Source: an uncultured Bacteroidales bacterium
GTDB lineage: Bacteria; Bacteroidota; Bacteroidia; Bacteroidales; Muribaculaceae
Reading direction: 5' to 3'
DNA: 7,254 bases
Assembly (NCBI GenBank): GCA_947177325.1
Contig: CAMWUH010000103.1
Span: 1 to 7,254 of the forward strand
Shown here one piece after another: positions 7,027 through 7,254 of this stretch. A program made the position numbers and the translations under genes. The notes under the pieces are model-generated. The model made no database searches, was not told the origin of the DNA, and saw nothing but the letters and a program-made list of their open reading frames with translations. The stretch's first letter is position 1, and each line of letters opens with the position of its first letter.

Positions 7027-7034
7027 CAAATATA
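7027..7034 (-). promoter_or_regulatory. Candidate -7 element for the galM operon
   Basis: Read on the minus strand this is TATATTTG, a full match to the Bacteroidetes TAnnTTTG -7 motif. Transcription would start near 7020, about 23 nt before the galM ATG at 6997. No TTTG is found at the expected -33 spacing (around 7054-7059, where the minus strand reads ACAAC), so the promoter is incomplete by consensus. A second minus-strand match, TAAATTTG at 7076-7069, also lacks a -33 partner. Confidence 0.5.
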
Positions 7035-7046
7035 GAAATTTTTCGC

Positions 7047-7054
7047 TAAATTTG
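7047..7054 (+). promoter_or_regulatory. Candidate -7 element for priA
   Basis: TAAATTTG matches the Bacteroidetes -7 consensus on the plus strand and would start transcription near 7061, about 23 nt before the priA ATG at 7084. A TTTG at -33 is missing (the expected place, 7022-7027, reads CAATGC). It overlaps the footprint of the galM promoter on the other strand, so polymerase could probably occupy only one at a time. Confidence 0.5.
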
Positions 7055-7076
7055 TTGTTACTAACGATCAAATTTA
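7047..7076. promoter_or_regulatory. Operator-like nested dyad between galM and priA
   Basis: TAAATTTG (7047-7054) and its exact complement CAAATTTA (7069-7076) form an 8-bp inverted repeat around 14 nt. Within that spacer GTTA (7057-7060) and TAAC (7062-7065) form a second dyad on almost the same centre (7061 against 7061.5). Nested symmetry in a divergent promoter is what a site for a dimeric regulator looks like. However, the outer arms also equal the -7 consensus on each strand, so the symmetry may arise simply from two promoter elements. Confidence 0.35.
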
Positions 7077-7083
7077 TCGCTTC

Positions 7084-7254
7084 ATGTCAACCATATATGC
7101 TAATGTAATAGTTCCCTTGCCGGTTGGAGCCACCTTCACCTACTCAGTACCAAATGAAATGGCTGAAGAGGTAAAGGTAGGGTGCAGAGTGGTTGTTCCG
7201 TTTGGCAAGAAGAAGTACGTGACCGGTATAGTTTGCAAGACTGCAAACTATACC
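7084..7254 (+). CDS. priA: Primosomal protein N' (replication restart helicase PriA), 3'-partial
   Basis: The first 57 codons are in the window; the gene continues past the right edge. PriA is a 3'-to-5' superfamily 2 DNA helicase that recognises stalled or repaired forks and reloads the replisome. The visible part is the N-terminal 3'-DNA-end-binding domain: YANVIVPLPVGATFTYSVP (5-23), then KVGCRVVVPFGKKKYVTGIV (31-50), which matches the family pattern of a short beta-strand, F-YSVP, VG-RV-VPFG and TGIV. Helicase and zinc-binding domains would lie beyond the window. The ATG at 7084 is the natural start, since the conserved strand begins within five residues. It is transcribed away from galM and shares an 86-nt intergenic region with it. 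The last seven codons lie inside a perfect inverted repeat, so their authenticity is less certain. Confidence 0.9.
   Translation, partial: MSTIYANVIVPLPVGATFTYSVPNEMAEEVKVGCRVVVPFGKKKYVTGIVCKTANYT
7225..7254. repeat. Perfect 13-bp inverted repeat in priA, running into the window end
   Basis: GGTATAGTTTGCA (7225-7237), a 4-nt spacer AGAC, and the exact complement TGCAAACTATACC (7242-7254) fill the last 30 nt. The right arm stops exactly at the window edge, so the true arm length cannot be known. It lies within the priA reading frame (residues ~48-57). It may be a real coding-region hairpin or an assembly/amplification fold-back. Confidence 0.8.

Overview
The window looks like a stretch of chromosome from a gut Bacteroidales bacterium, with a Muribaculaceae-type genome as my best guess. 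Four things support this: (i) promoter-like motifs of the Bacteroidetes form TTTG-N20-TAnnTTTG, (ii) starts with no clear Shine-Dalgarno sequence, (iii) the tail of a protein with a type IX secretion (T9SS) sorting domain at the left edge, and (iv) close resemblance of the M64 peptidase, the ion channel and the 302-aa nucleotidyltransferase to Bacteroidales families. The family-level assignment is inference from remembered sequence character, not from a search.

Left part (1-303): the last 28 codons of a T9SS cargo protein, a strong rho-independent terminator (133-174), then a promoter (251-282) for the next unit. Plus-strand unit (304-3643): a secreted M64 (IgA-peptidase family) metallopeptidase, a six-TM ion channel of the voltage-gated-like superfamily with a non-canonical selectivity filter, and nicotinate phosphoribosyltransferase (pncB, NAD salvage). 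Gaps of 49 and 27 nt suggest cotranscription, but the three products share no obvious pathway.

Middle (3644-3833): a 190-nt convergent intergenic region. Its first ~78 nt are featureless. The rest is a ~104-nt block bounded by a perfect 10-bp inverted repeat and packed with smaller palindromes; it includes a plausible terminator for the minus-strand operon. It may be a small mobile or REP-like repeat.

Minus-strand unit (6997 down to 3834): galactose mutarotase (galM), a sugar-phosphate nucleotidyltransferase and a glycerate kinase, separated by 16 nt each, so almost certainly one operon. Mutarotase and nucleotidyltransferase fit hexose handling and sugar activation; the glycerate kinase feeds glycerate into lower glycolysis. 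A shared pathway is not proven.

Right edge (6998-7254): an 86-nt divergent promoter region with -7 motifs on both strands and an operator-like dyad, then the first 57 codons of priA (primosomal helicase). The last 30 nt of the window form a perfect 13-bp inverted repeat with a 4-nt spacer inside priA, cut off by the window end; this could be real or an assembly fold-back.

Overall this is mostly a housekeeping and accessory-metabolism region. I see no CRISPR array, complete transposon, phage, RNA gene or defence system, and no convincing new multi-gene system.
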